The notes below the pieces were generated by a model that saw only the letters and a list, made by a program, of their open reading frames with translations, had not been told where the DNA came from and made no database searches. Below, in pieces: positions 8,478 to 16,725 of a DNA stretch of 39,819 nucleotides; the stretch's first letter is position 1; each line of letters begins with the position of its first letter. The position numbers and the translations under genes are program-made. The DNA is from an uncultured Prevotella sp. GTDB lineage: Bacteria; Bacteroidota; Bacteroidia; Bacteroidales; Bacteroidaceae. The stretch is taken from assembly GCA_945787895.1 (NCBI GenBank), contig CALZJQ010000008.1, forward strand, positions 1 through 39,819, written 5' to 3'.

Positions 8478-8600
8478 AATTTTGATTGATTTTTAGTTAT
8501 TAATAATTTGAGTTAATTAATTGTACTTTAATAGGTAGTAAATCAGCTAATAGATGTGTTTTTAAGGTTATTTTTATGCTATAAATCAGCTTTTCAATCG

Positions 8601-8608
8601 CAAAGATA
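8601..8608 (-). promoter_or_regulatory. Candidate -7 box for the exbB operon
   Basis: On the - strand the sequence reads TATCTTTG, matching the Bacteroidetes TAnnTTTG element, in the only long non-coding gap before exbB. No good TTTG -33 element is found 19-20 bp upstream, so this rests on the -7 box alone. Confidence 0.4.
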
Positions 8609-8742
8609 AGCATTTCTGCCGAACTATCGCATCGATTAATAACTTTTAACACAACTTTTTTATATTTCTCTGTGCAGAGAGCCTGCAAAAGGGTAGTGGA
8701 ATGGCATATTTGCAGGTGTTCCCGCCTGTCATTCCAGTCGCC

Positions 8743-9936
8743 TTATTTCAGTTTTGCAAGGCATTCCCCGATGCGGCGCATAGCCTCTCGGATGTTGTCG
8801 TCGCTTGTCGCATAGCTCATGCGGAAACATTCGGGATCTCCGAATGCGTCACCGCCCACGGTGGCTACGTGTCCCTCTTCGAGGAGGTACATTGCGAGGT
8901 CGGTGGAGTTGTTTATCGTGCGGTCTCCGCAGCTCTTGCCATAGAAACTCGTACATTTAGGGAAGAGATAGAAGGCTCCCTGAGGTACGTTCACTTCGAG
9001 ACCCGGAATCTGCTTTGCAAGTTCCACGATGAGGTTGCGGCGTCTTTCAAAGGCAGAGCGCATTTCTTCCACGCAGTCCTGCGACATCGTGTAGGCAGCT
9101 TCCGCCGCTTTCTGGCTTACGGAGCAAGGACCTGAGGTATATTGTCCCTGGAGCTTGTTGCATCCCTTGACAATCCATTCCGGACCTGCCATGTAGCCTA
9201 TGCGCCATCCTGTCATGGCATAAGCCTTGCTGACACCGTTGATTATTATGGTCTGTTCCTTCATTCCCGGGAACTGTGCTATGCTTTCGTGCTTGCCGAC
9301 GTAGTTGATGTGCTCGTATATCTCGTCAGCGAGGACATACACCTCCGGGTGCTTTACGAGGACATCGGCCAGTCCCTTGAGTTCCTCCTTGCTATATACG
9401 CTTCCCGTAGGGTTGCTTGGAGAGCAGAGGATGAGCATTCGGGTCTTGGGGGTGATGGCAGCCTCGAGCTGTTCCGGCGTTATCTTGAAGTCCTGCTCAA
9501 AGCCTGCGGGGATGTGGACGGGCGTGCCGCCTGCAAGGAGAGCCATCTGAGGATAGCTTACCCAGTATGGTGCAGGGATGATAACCTCGTCACCTTCATT
9601 CACGAGAGCCATGACGGCATTGCATACAGCCTGCTTTGCGCCGTTGCTGACAAGAATCTCTGACATGGAATAATCAAGTCCGTTCTCGCGTTTCAGTTTT
9701 TCCACGATAGCCTTGCGGAGGTCAGGGTAACCTGGGACTGGAGAATAGCGTGACCAGTTGTCATCGACAGCTTTCTTTGCTGCTTCCTTGATATGGTCGG
9801 GAGTGTTAAAATCAGGCTCACCGACGCTCATGTTGATGACGTCGATGCCTTGTGCCTTCATTTCGCTGCTTTTCTGCGACATTGCGAGAGTAGCTGAAGG
9901 AGCGAGTCTGTTGAGACGGTTTGATAATTGTGCCAT
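8743..9936 (-). CDS. aspC: Class I PLP-dependent aspartate-type aminotransferase
   Basis: A 397-residue class I aminotransferase, close to the usual 390-400. I chose the start at 9936 (M-A-Q-L-S-N-R-L-N-R-L) because the longer frame to 10131 adds 65 residues unlike the family and would run past the likely promoter. Visible motifs: V-G-E-P-D-F-N-T-P near the N terminus, the A-P-Y-W-V-S-Y cofactor/substrate loop, N-P-T-G, D-E-I-Y-E-H, and S-K-A-Y-A-M-T-G-W-R-I-G-Y with the PLP-binding lysine. It interconverts aspartate/2-oxoglutarate and oxaloacetate/glutamate, though family members may also accept other amino acids. A TAACTTTG -7 element (10033-10026) lies upstream. Confidence 0.93.
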   Translation of the reverse strand: MAQLSNRLNRLAPSATLAMSQKSSEMKAQGIDVINMSVGEPDFNTPDHIKEAAKKAVDDNWSRYSPVPGYPDLRKAIVEKLKRENGLDYSMSEILVSNGAKQAVCNAVMALVNEGDEVIIPAPYWVSYPQMALLAGGTPVHIPAGFEQDFKITPEQLEAAITPKTRMLILCSPSNPTGSVYSKEELKGLADVLVKHPEVYVLADEIYEHINYVGKHESIAQFPGMKEQTIIINGVSKAYAMTGWRIGYMAGPEWIVKGCNKLQGQYTSGPCSVSQKAAEAAYTMSQDCVEEMRSAFERRRNLIVELAKQIPGLEVNVPQGAFYLFPKCTSFYGKSCGDRTINNSTDLAMYLLEEGHVATVGGDAFGDPECFRMSYATSDDNIREAMRRIGECLAKLK

Positions 9937-10025
9937 ATTTGTCTTTACGGGTAAATGTTCCGTTAAATCTTGTTTGTAATAGCAGTTGTAATAAACGAAG
10001 GAGAGCCGTGTCTCCATTCGGGATG

Positions 10026-10033
10026 CAAAGTTA
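10026..10033 (-). promoter_or_regulatory. Candidate -7 box for the aminotransferase
   Basis: Reads TAACTTTG on the - strand, about 90 nt before the start at 9936. It supports the shorter start, since the longer frame would begin upstream of it. The -33 region is weak. Confidence 0.5.
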
Positions 10034-10157
10034 ATAAAAATCTTTTGTTTTTTACGAAAAATGTCTTTTTTTTTGTCTTTTTGCTTTACATTTGCCAAAA
10101 CTGGTGACGTTCCGTATCTGTGGCTGTACACCTTATTATATATATTATTAAGTTGGA

Positions 10158-12173
10158 TTATCTGTCATGTTTTATCTCAGTCAGTGAGTTCTCTCCTTGA
10201 TTCATTTCAGGGTTCTCTGTACTTGATGTGACGGATTGTTCCGGGGAATCGAAATAAGATGCTTCTGCAATGTCTGGAGATATTTCCTTTATTCTGTCAA
10301 TTATAGAGTTGTTGACAGTTCGTATCTGCTTCAAGTCACCATAGAGTCTCAGTCTGAATCGCCACATTCTCAGGTAGAGGATGATACCGAGGGGAAAGAA
10401 TATGGCAGCCGTGATATTGAGCCATTTTCGTTCAAAAGGTCGGGTATGGGCTTTAAGAGATATGACTGGATATTTGTTGAGGAAACTCAAAATAAATCTG
10501 TCGCGTGTGTTTGACAGATCTTCGATGACAGTTTCAAGTTCTGCACTTATACGCTCCATCTCGTGATCAGGCTGGTATTTGAAGAATACCTTGATGACAT
10601 TCGGCATACGCATGATGTGGTGGGCGTGTGCATAGTCGTGTATTTCCTGCGTGATAGTGTTGAGCTTGAGTATGTCCGCCTTGTAATCCGGGTCGCTGAT
10701 AATCACTTCCTTGCCCGATACATTTCTCTTCAGGCGGAGTCCGAGCAGTCGTGTGAAGAAGTTGCGGTAAGCGTCCATGTTGAACACGGAGGAGTCCTTG
10801 TTTGCCTTGTACGTGACAAAGGAGGCGAGAGGTATCAGCACTGCAGGAGCTATACCCTTGCCGAACCATACAGGCCATGCGCCCAGTCGTGCCATCCTGT
10901 ACCCCGTGTTGTCAAGGATATAGAACACGATGAAGACGAGTACGGAGATGATGACAGGCACTCCAAGTCCTCCTTTCCTTATTATTGCGCCGAGCGGAGC
11001 ACCTATAAAGAAGAATATCAGGCAGGTGAGCGCAAGCGTGAACTTGTTTATTGCCTCTATCCTGTGTTCGCGGATGAGCTTGTCGCCGTCCTTGGCTACC
11101 ATTTCCCGGAACTCAAGTTCGGATGACACCATCTGCACTTTGCTCAGCGAACGCTGTATGGCATCGCGCCTGTCCGTCAGTGACATTCTTGACACGACGG
11201 AATCAAACTGCATCGTCTTCTTTGCCGCTTCCTTTACGGCAAGGAGAGAGTCTTTCCTCTCAATCGTCGGACGTGCGAGGTAGCCTCTTGAGAGGTCGGT
11301 ACGCAGTTGCCTTCCGATGCTGTCGTAGGTATTGTTGAGAGAGTCGATGGCAAACCTTATCTGCTTCAGGCTCTTTGCCGTGGCATTGTTGGAGAAGATG
11401 GAGGCGTCGGCGAGGTTGAAGCCGTTGTCGAAGTCGAGTACGATCTTCTTGGAGACGAAAGACTCGCGGCGGTAAGGCACGGCGGCATCCTGGGCAAATT
11501 CCTGCGAGCGCATGTTCTCAAACCATTCGCCGTTGTAAAGGGAAAGGACGAGATGCTCCTTTTCCGCCGTAGATTGCAGCATTCCGGAGTCGGCAAGGAT
11601 GATCGCTGCATCTTCAAAACTTGCCGTCATCCTGTAGATCATCACGCCATAGAGCATACCCGTCTCCATATCTTTTTTCTGCACGTAAAGGTTGCAGTTG
11701 GGGATGCCGTCATAGAATATTCCCTCCGGTATCTCCAGTTCGGGACTCTTCTGCCTCATGGATAGAAGCAGCTGGGCAAGGTCGCGGGTGGCATTGGGTC
11801 CGATGTTGTTCTGGAAATAGAATGACCCGCAGGCTACTGCAACAGAGAAGATAATCAGCGAACGCAATGCCTGCATCAAGGATATCCCTGCCGCTTTGAT
11901 GGCTGTCAGCTCGCTATTTTCGCCTATGTTTCCCATAGTGATGAGAGAGGAGAGAAGTACGGCGAGCGGTAAGGCCTGTGGCACGAGTTTCAAGGACATA
12001 TACCAGAAGAATTTTCCCAGCACGTCAATGGTCAGGCCCTTGCCTATGAGGTCATCGACATAACGCCAGAGAAACTGCATCATCAGCACGAAGAGGCTGA
12101 TGAAGAATGCTCCGGCGAAAAGCAGCAGGAACTGCTTCAGCATGAATATGTCGAGTTTTCTTATTTTGAACAT
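10158..12173 (-). CDS. LptF/LptG (YjgP/YjgQ) family permease
   Basis: A 671-residue member of the YjgP/YjgQ family, the inner-membrane permease of the lipopolysaccharide export machine. The N-terminal region has I-R-K-L-D-I-F-M-L-K-Q-F followed by membrane helices (about 13-33, 55-80 and 100-120) with the G-E-N-S-E-L-T-A-I-K-A-A-G-I-S coupling segment typical of LptF/G. A large periplasmic jellyroll region spans roughly 125-370. Three more helices lie near 378-470 (L-T-C-L-I-F-F-F-I-G-A-P-L-G). The last ~200 residues form an extra cytoplasmic tail with one more hydrophobic stretch; such extension is common in Bacteroidetes and makes it longer than the E. coli proteins (~360). A strong promoter lies at 12275-12306. 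F versus G cannot be assigned from sequence alone. Confidence 0.92.
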   Translation of the reverse strand: MFKIRKLDIFMLKQFLLLFAGAFFISLFVLMMQFLWRYVDDLIGKGLTIDVLGKFFWYMSLKLVPQALPLAVLLSSLITMGNIGENSELTAIKAAGISLMQALRSLIIFSVAVACGSFYFQNNIGPNATRDLAQLLLSMRQKSPELEIPEGIFYDGIPNCNLYVQKKDMETGMLYGVMIYRMTASFEDAAIILADSGMLQSTAEKEHLVLSLYNGEWFENMRSQEFAQDAAVPYRRESFVSKKIVLDFDNGFNLADASIFSNNATAKSLKQIRFAIDSLNNTYDSIGRQLRTDLSRGYLARPTIERKDSLLAVKEAAKKTMQFDSVVSRMSLTDRRDAIQRSLSKVQMVSSELEFREMVAKDGDKLIREHRIEAINKFTLALTCLIFFFIGAPLGAIIRKGGLGVPVIISVLVFIVFYILDNTGYRMARLGAWPVWFGKGIAPAVLIPLASFVTYKANKDSSVFNMDAYRNFFTRLLGLRLKRNVSGKEVIISDPDYKADILKLNTITQEIHDYAHAHHIMRMPNVIKVFFKYQPDHEMERISAELETVIEDLSNTRDRFILSFLNKYPVISLKAHTRPFERKWLNITAAIFFPLGIILYLRMWRFRLRLYGDLKQIRTVNNSIIDRIKEISPDIAEASYFDSPEQSVTSSTENPEMNQGENSLTEIKHDR

Positions 12174-12274
12174 ACCGTAAAGTCTGTTGCTCTGTCACGT
12201 ACGGATGGCGTGGGGTAGGCTGTGCAAGGATTATGGAAAAACGTCCAGCCTGCCTTATCCATTCTTTTGCGGTG

Positions 12275-12306
12275 CAAAATTAGCATAAAAAGTTCAAACA
12301 GCCAAA
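12275..12306 (-). promoter_or_regulatory. Promoter of the LptF/G-family gene
   Basis: On the - strand TTTG (12306-12303), a 20-bp spacer and TAATTTTG (12282-12275) match the Bacteroidetes sigma-ABfr consensus exactly. This predicts a leader of about 95 nt before the start at 12173. Confidence 0.75.
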
Positions 12307-12335
12307 TAATTCTCGTCATTCTGTGCAGTCGTAAC

Positions 12336-12396
12336 AAAAATGAAGCGTCTGGCCGGCACCTCCACGATAATGAGTGGCAAATGTCAGTCAGACGCT
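12336..12396 (-). terminator. Probable terminator after the purH - small gene unit
   Basis: On the - strand AGCGTCTG (12396-12389) and CAGACGCT (12351-12344) pair perfectly around a 37-nt loop that can fold further, followed by TCATTTTTG. It lies just past the small gene 12417-12605. The large loop makes this moderate evidence. Confidence 0.45.
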
Positions 12397-12416
12397 CTTG
12401 CTTGTGTACATCATTG

Positions 12417-12605
12417 TCACTTGTTCCTTTTAGCACGCTGCTCGCGGTATTTTGCTTTCTGCATTGCAGAGCCGGAACCATGTGCGCCGGTGATGTACTT
12501 TTTCTTCTTTGCCTTGGTCTTCACCTTTCCTTCATCCTGCTTCGGACGTTCTCCTCCTCTGCCGAACGATATGCCGTTGACCAAGATGTCTTGAAATTCG
12601 TTCAT
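12417..12605 (-). CDS. Small basic hypothetical protein
   Basis: A 62-residue frame starting 18 bp after the stop of the AICAR transformylase, in the same orientation, and ending just before a probable terminator. The sequence is strongly basic with a Lys/Gly-rich middle (K-V-K-T-K-A-K-K-K-K) and ends Q-K-A-K-Y-R-E-Q-R-A-K-R-N-K. The N terminus (M-N-E-F-Q-D-I-L-V-N-G-I-S-F-G) looks like a folded segment. I see no signal peptide or membrane helix. The basic tail suggests RNA or ribosome contact, but that is only inference. Composition and placement support a real gene. Confidence 0.6.
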   Translation of the reverse strand: MNEFQDILVNGISFGRGGERPKQDEGKVKTKAKKKKYITGAHGSGSAMQKAKYREQRAKRNK

Positions 12606-12623
12606 AAATGGTGGGTTCGTTGA

Positions 12624-13805
12624 TTAATGGTGGAACAGACGCACGCCCGTGAATGCCATTGTGATGCCGTACTTGTCGCAGGTTTCTATGACATTGTCAT
12701 CGCGAACGGAGCCGCCTGCCTGCGCAATGTACTCCACTCCTGACTTGTGTGCGCGCTCTATGTTGTCTCCGAACGGGAAGAATGCGTCGGAACCGAGGCT
12801 GACCTTTGTGTTCTGCGCTATCCATGCTTTCTTCTCCTCACGTGTGAGAGGTTCTGGCTTCTCTGTGAAGAAGTTCTGCCATACGCCCTCAGCGAGTACG
12901 TCCTCGTAGTCGTCAGAGATATATACATCAATAGTATTGTCACGGTCGGCACGGCGGATGCCCGGCTTGAACGGCAGTTCCATGACCTTCGGGCACTGGC
13001 GCAGCCACCAGATGTCCGCCTTGTTGCCTGCGAGGCGTGTGCAGTGGATGCGGCTCTGCTGTCCTGCTCCGATACCGATGGCCTGTCCGTCTTTTACGTA
13101 GCATACGGAGTTTGACTGCGTATATTTCAGCGTGATGAGTGCAATCATGAGGTCACGCTTTGCTTCCTCTGTAAAGTCCTTGCTTTGTGTAGGTATGTTC
13201 TCAAAGAGTGAAGGGTCATTGAGTGCTATTTCGTTACGTCCTTGTTCAAACGTAATGCCGAAGCACTGCTTGCGTTCAATAGGAGCGGGTTTGTATGTTG
13301 GGTCTATCTTTATGACGTTGTATGTACCCTTGCGTTTCTCGCGAAGTATCTCAAGAGCCTCTTCCGTATAATCAGGTGCAATGACACCGTCACTTACTTC
13401 TCGCTTGATGAGTGTAGCTACGGCAGCATCACAAGTGTCGGAGAGGGCTATGAAGTCTCCATAACTTGACATACGGTCAGCTCCACGAGCACGGGCGTAT
13501 GCACAGGCAATAGGAGAAAGAGGTATCTTTACGTCATCTACGAAATAAACCTTTTTTAGAGTGTCGGACAAAGGAAGTCCAACTGCAGCTCCAGCAGGGC
13601 TTACGTGCTTGAAACTTGCTGCAGAGGGAAGACCTGTTGCCTCCTTCAGTTCCTTGACAAGCTGCCAGGAGTTGAGGGCGTCGAGGAAATTGATATATCC
13701 GGGACGACCGTTGAGTACTTCGATAGGCAGTTCGCCTTCCTCGATGAAAATGCGTGACGGTTTCTGGTTTGGGTTACAACCGTACTTGAGTTCTAATTCT
13801 TTCAT
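12624..13805 (-). CDS. purH: Stand-alone AICAR formyltransferase (PurH-type without IMP cyclohydrolase)
   Basis: A 393-residue protein matching only the AICAR transformylase part of PurH; the N-terminal MGS-like IMP cyclohydrolase domain (about 200 residues) is absent. I chose the start at 13805 (M-K-E-L-E-L-K-Y-G-C-N-P-N-Q-K-P); the 24 residues upstream are not family-like. Key motifs: K-Y-G-C-N-P-N-Q at the start, A-S-F-K-H-V-S-P-A-G-A-A with the catalytic Lys-His pair, Y-A-R-A-R-G-A-D, L-K-Y-T-Q-S-N-S-V, G-I-G-A-G-Q-Q-S-R and S-D-A-F-F-P-F. It transfers the formyl group of 10-formyl-THF to AICAR in purine synthesis. The IMP cyclohydrolase must be encoded elsewhere. A shared intergenic region with the 62-residue gene carries divergent promoter elements. 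Confidence 0.92.
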   Translation of the reverse strand: MKELELKYGCNPNQKPSRIFIEEGELPIEVLNGRPGYINFLDALNSWQLVKELKEATGLPSAASFKHVSPAGAAVGLPLSDTLKKVYFVDDVKIPLSPIACAYARARGADRMSSYGDFIALSDTCDAAVATLIKREVSDGVIAPDYTEEALEILREKRKGTYNVIKIDPTYKPAPIERKQCFGITFEQGRNEIALNDPSLFENIPTQSKDFTEEAKRDLMIALITLKYTQSNSVCYVKDGQAIGIGAGQQSRIHCTRLAGNKADIWWLRQCPKVMELPFKPGIRRADRDNTIDVYISDDYEDVLAEGVWQNFFTEKPEPLTREEKKAWIAQNTKVSLGSDAFFPFGDNIERAHKSGVEYIAQAGGSVRDDNVIETCDKYGITMAFTGVRLFHH

Positions 13806-13874
13806 TATATAAAATTTTCTGTTATGTTTATCCGTATGCACACCTGCTGATGAAACAATTCTCGATGGTGCTTG

Positions 13875-13882
13875 CAAAGTTA
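13875..13882 (-). promoter_or_regulatory. Candidate -7 box for the AICAR transformylase
   Basis: Reads TAACTTTG on the - strand, about 70 nt before the start at 13805. It supports the shorter start. The -33 element is not convincing. Confidence 0.45.
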
Positions 13883-13903
13883 AGAAAAAAATCTTACATT
13901 TCT

Positions 13904-13933
13904 ATTGTGTTATGCGAAAAATTATTACCTTTG
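13904..13933 (+). promoter_or_regulatory. Promoter of the 62-residue gene
   Basis: ATTG (13904-13907), 18-bp spacer and TACCTTTG (13926-13933). Transcription would begin near 13940, ruling out the in-frame ATG at 13905 and favouring the start at 14007. Confidence 0.6.
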
Positions 13934-14006
13934 CAGGCGCATTATAGACAGAACATGGCTTTTCCTACATGACACAAACAATACTCATTGCAAATCAGAC
14001 AAGAAG

Positions 14007-14195
14007 ATGAAACATCCGAAGATAAACCTCCACAGGGCCTGGGATATGTTCAAAAGGCATGAACACCCTTCAAAGGAAACTCTCGACCATATAGCTCTCC
14101 TTGCAGGCTTCCAGACTTGGGACGACCTTCATTCTGCCTTTCAGGAGGAATACAGTGACGAGCATGACGGCAAAGATGACGGTGCCGGTGAATGA
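14007..14195 (+). CDS. Small hypothetical protein (62 residues)
   Basis: The protein begins M-K-H-P-K-I-N-L-H-R-A-W-D-M-F and continues with a helical segment S-K-E-T-L-D-H-I-A-L-L-A-G-F-Q-T-W-D-D-L-H-S-A-F, ending in an acidic tail (D-E-H-D-G-K-D-D-G). The middle could be a short helix-turn-helix-like unit, but I do not recognise a family. The start was chosen from the promoter at 13904-13933, which lies inside the longer frame. It is a lone + strand gene between two - strand genes and is followed by a bidirectional terminator. Confidence 0.6.
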   Translation: MKHPKINLHRAWDMFKRHEHPSKETLDHIALLAGFQTWDDLHSAFQEEYSDEHDGKDDGAGE

Positions 14196-14305
14196 CTCTC
14201 GGCATGCGATGCCGGTATGTCATGCAGAGGGATGCTTGCCTCCTTGGCTTCCTGGTCGGGAGGGCGTAGTCATGCAGGCTTTCATACGGGGCATAGAAAC
14301 AGAAT

Positions 14306-14341
14306 AAGGCTCATCTTCGCTGTACTGCGGAGCTGAGCCTT
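14306..14341. terminator. Bidirectional terminator between the small gene and rplS
   Basis: AAGGCTCA (14306-14313) and TGAGCCTT (14334-14341) form a perfect 8-bp stem. On + it is followed by GCTTGTTTCTTTTTC. It lies between the convergent ends of the 62-residue gene and rplS, so it can serve both. Confidence 0.6.
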
Positions 14342-14374
14342 GCTTGTTTCTTTTTCTTGCCTGTCAAGGGTCTG

Positions 14375-14734
14375 TTACTTGTTGGTAACGACACGTCTTT
14401 CAGCAATACGAGCCTTCTTGCCAGTGAGGTTGCGGAGGTAGTACAGCTTAGCGCGACGAACCTTACCGTGCTTGTTCACTTCGATAGACTCGATAGCAGG
14501 AGACTCGATAGGGAAGATACGCTCTACACCTACGGTACCTGACATCTTGCGTACTGTGAAACGCTTCTTGTCACCGTGGCCGGAAATCTTGATGACTACA
14601 CCACGGTAGAGCTGGATACGCTCTTTTGAACCCTCGATAATTTTGTAAGCGACAGTGATTGTGTCACCTGACTTGAACTCAGGGAACTTCTTGCCGGTTG
14701 CAAATGCTTCTTCAGCAACTTTGATCAAATCCAT
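14375..14734 (-). CDS. rplS: 50S ribosomal protein L19
   Basis: A 119-residue protein, the usual L19 length (about 115-120). It starts [11 protein letters not shown], then [38 protein letters not shown] and [10 protein letters not shown], all core L19 blocks. It sits at the interface of the ribosomal subunits. It is monocistronic here, with its own strong promoter (14831-14862) and a terminator just downstream; in many other bacteria rplS follows trmD and rimM, which are not here. Confidence 0.98.
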   Translation of the reverse strand: MDLIKVAEEAFATGKKFPEFKSGDTITVAYKIIEGSKERIQLYRGVVIKISGHGDKKRFTVRKMSGTVGVERIFPIESPAIESIEVNKHGKVRRAKLYYLRNLTGKKARIAERRVVTNK

Positions 14735-14830
14735 TTTGAATGATATTTTTTATAATGTTGTTGTATCGTTCGAGCGCAACATAGCGGGTAACACTTCTCC
14801 CACACCATAGGTTACGCCGAAAGCGGGTGC

Positions 14831-14862
14831 AAAATTACTCAATTTCAGTCATATAACCAAAT
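14831..14862 (-). promoter_or_regulatory. rplS promoter
   Basis: On the - strand TTTG (14862-14859), 20-bp spacer, TAATTTTG (14838-14831). This is an exact match to the Bacteroidetes consensus and predicts a leader of roughly 90 nt. Confidence 0.8.
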
Positions 14863-14888
14863 ATTTTCTCATTTTTTTCACTTTTTCT

Positions 14889-14919
14889 TTTGATTGTCAG
14901 TATTTTTTGATTACTTTTG
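14889..14919 (+). promoter_or_regulatory. Promoter of the 5'-nucleotidase C-terminal-domain gene
   Basis: TTTG (14889-14892), 19-bp spacer, TACTTTTG (14912-14919). Transcription should begin near 14925, so the in-frame ATG at 14917 cannot be used and the start is 14944. Confidence 0.75.
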
Positions 14920-14943
14920 TCCTTGATTCTTAAATATACCATC

Positions 14944-15714
14944 ATGAAACGATTGTTCAATCATATATCATCAATCCTGCTCCTGGCAACTCTTGCCGCC
15001 GCTTGTTCGTCGCACAGATATTCTGTGGAAAAGGCTGATTTCCGCAGATATACCATTGACTCCTCGTATGACAATCTTCCAAATGCCGAGGCAGAGAAAT
15101 TCATTGCGCCCTACAGGCAGACAGTCGATAGCATCATGTCGCCGATAGTGGGATATGCCAAATGTAATATGGAAGCAGGCCGGCCGGAGAGCCTTTTGTC
15201 CAATTTCCTCACGGACATACTCGTAGCGGCAGGCAGCGGCTTTGGCGAGAAGCCGGACCTGGGCATATACAATATAGGTGGAATACGTGCTTCGATAAGC
15301 AAAGGGGCGATAAAAGCGGGAGATATTATAGATGTAGCACCTTTTGAGAACAAGCTCTGTTTCCTGACGCTGAATGGAAAAGACCTCATTTCCCTCTTTG
15401 AACAGATAGCTGCGAGGGGAGGCGAGGGCGTGAGCAGTCAGGTGAGGGCTGTCATCAGTAAGGACGGCAAACTCCGTTCACTGTCAATAAAAGGTGAGCC
15501 TGTCAGGGCAGAAGCCACGTACCGCATTGCCACCATCGACTATCTTGCGGAGGGCAACGACGGAATGCCTGCCTTTACTCTCGGCACTGACCGCAAGATG
15601 CTGCAGGATAAAGGCAACAACCTCCGTTACATCATCATCTCCCATCTCCAGCGTCTCATGAAGGAGGGCAAGATGGCAGAGAGCTCTCTTGAAGGCAGGA
15701 TAACCGTAGAGTGA
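14944..15714 (+). CDS. 5'-nucleotidase C-terminal domain lipoprotein
   Basis: About 256 residues. It begins with a lipoprotein signal (M-K-R-L-F-N-H, lipobox A-A-A-C near residue 21), followed by the C-terminal substrate-binding domain of the 5'-nucleotidase/UshA family: S-L-L-S-N-F-L-T-D, Y-N-I-G-G-I-R-A, D-I-I-D-V-A-P-F-E-N-K, and Y-R-I-A-T-I-D-Y-L-A-E-G-N-D-G-M. The metallophosphatase half is missing and is instead encoded by the convergent gene at 15823-16668. Together the two would make a complete periplasmic nucleotidase; each alone lacks either the metal site or the nucleotide-stacking site. The start follows from the promoter at 14889-14919. I infer the two products act together, but the sequence does not prove it. 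Confidence 0.9.
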   Translation: MKRLFNHISSILLLATLAAACSSHRYSVEKADFRRYTIDSSYDNLPNAEAEKFIAPYRQTVDSIMSPIVGYAKCNMEAGRPESLLSNFLTDILVAAGSGFGEKPDLGIYNIGGIRASISKGAIKAGDIIDVAPFENKLCFLTLNGKDLISLFEQIAARGGEGVSSQVRAVISKDGKLRSLSIKGEPVRAEATYRIATIDYLAEGNDGMPAFTLGTDRKMLQDKGNNLRYIIISHLQRLMKEGKMAESSLEGRITVE

Positions 15715-15822
15715 TTTCTTAGGAGTCAATTTGAAAAGGCCGTCTATTTGTTTGCCCACCATTTTATGGAATCAGCCGTCTGTTATCATTCCTTTCACAC
15801 AAGGCTAAAGGCTGGCTGATGT

Positions 15823-16668
15823 TTACCGGCAGATTAAGTCAAATCGGGCGATGGAGCATGCGGATTTTCCATTTTGGCATACTGGTATCTTCTTTCCTTC
15901 TGCGTTTTCTACGAGAGCAGGATTTAGGAGCATGGTGTGGGAATGTCCTCCGAGAAGGATGTCGATACCGGATGTTGCTTTGATTAGGCACTCGTCACTT
16001 GCTGTCGGGTCGTCAGTTTTCCATCCGAGGTGGGAAAGGCAGATGACTATGTCGCATTTTTCCTTTTCACGTAGCAACTGTACCATCTTGCGTGCTACAG
16101 GGATTGGGTCGAGATATTTCGTGTTTCCATAGTTGGCAGCGACTACAAGTCCTTCAAGACGTGGGGATAGACCGAAGACTCCTATACGCAAGCCGTTGCG
16201 TCTGATGACGGTGTAACGTTTTATGATGCCTTCGCATGGTGTGCCGGAGAAATCGTAGTTGGAGCACACCACGGGGAATGTGGCTTGCCTGAATAGTCGG
16301 GCCATGTTGTCCAGTCCGAAATCAAACTCATGATTGCCTATTGCCACGGCATCATATCCCATGAGATTCATAAGACCTATCTCTACATCTCCCTTGTACA
16401 TCGTATAGTATGGTGAGCCTTGTGAGAAGTCTCCGCTATCAAAGAGTAGTAGGTCTGGGTTCTCCTTTCGTTTTTGGTCAATGAATGCTACACGGCGAAC
16501 AAATCCTCCTCGCCCTGCCTTAATGGTGTCTTTGAGATTTGGATTTAAGGGGAATATCTGCGAATGGGTATCGTTGGTATGATATATGGTAATAGTCTTC
16601 TCTTTTTTTGCTTCAGCAAGTGAGGACGTTGATATGAAGGCAAGTGTCAGCAGTAGGGTTCTTAACAT
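15823..16668 (-). CDS. 5'-nucleotidase N-terminal metallophosphatase domain protein
   Basis: A 281-residue exported calcineurin-like phosphatase: signal peptide 1-20 (ends S-S-L-A-E-A), then the metal motifs T-I-Y-H-T-N-D-T-H-S, F-D-S-G-D-F-S-Q-G, A-I-G-N-H-E-F-D-F-G, C-L-S-H-L-G and L-L-G-G-H-S-H-T. These are the five blocks of the UshA/5'-nucleotidase catalytic domain. The protein stops right after this domain; the partner C-terminal domain is on the facing gene at 14944-15714. It has its own strong promoter at 16887-16918 and a roughly 210-nt leader that contains a possible 45-codon ORF. The likely role is periplasmic nucleotide dephosphorylation for phosphate or nucleoside scavenging. Confidence 0.92.
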   Translation of the reverse strand: MLRTLLLTLAFISTSSLAEAKKEKTITIYHTNDTHSQIFPLNPNLKDTIKAGRGGFVRRVAFIDQKRKENPDLLLFDSGDFSQGSPYYTMYKGDVEIGLMNLMGYDAVAIGNHEFDFGLDNMARLFRQATFPVVCSNYDFSGTPCEGIIKRYTVIRRNGLRIGVFGLSPRLEGLVVAANYGNTKYLDPIPVARKMVQLLREKEKCDIVICLSHLGWKTDDPTASDECLIKATSGIDILLGGHSHTMLLNPALVENAEGKKIPVCQNGKSACSIARFDLICR

Positions 16669-16725
16669 ATTGTCGTCGTTGTCTTTATGACCGCTCAGTC
16701 ATTGTTGATGAATGTGTGATAATTC

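Noticed and set aside
8500-8688. 62-codon - strand ORF upstream of exbB
   Set aside because: It overlaps the likely exbB promoter element and has no protein-like features beyond AT-rich composition.
12222-12623. 133-codon + strand ORF opposite the small gene and promoter
   Set aside because: Antisense to the small basic gene and to a consensus promoter; translation is Cys/Leu/Phe-rich without domain features.
15715-15822. Terminator between the two 5'-nucleotidase halves
   Set aside because: Only a 7-bp stem (ATCAGCC/GGCTGAT) with a 35-nt loop is found, without a T run; too weak to call.
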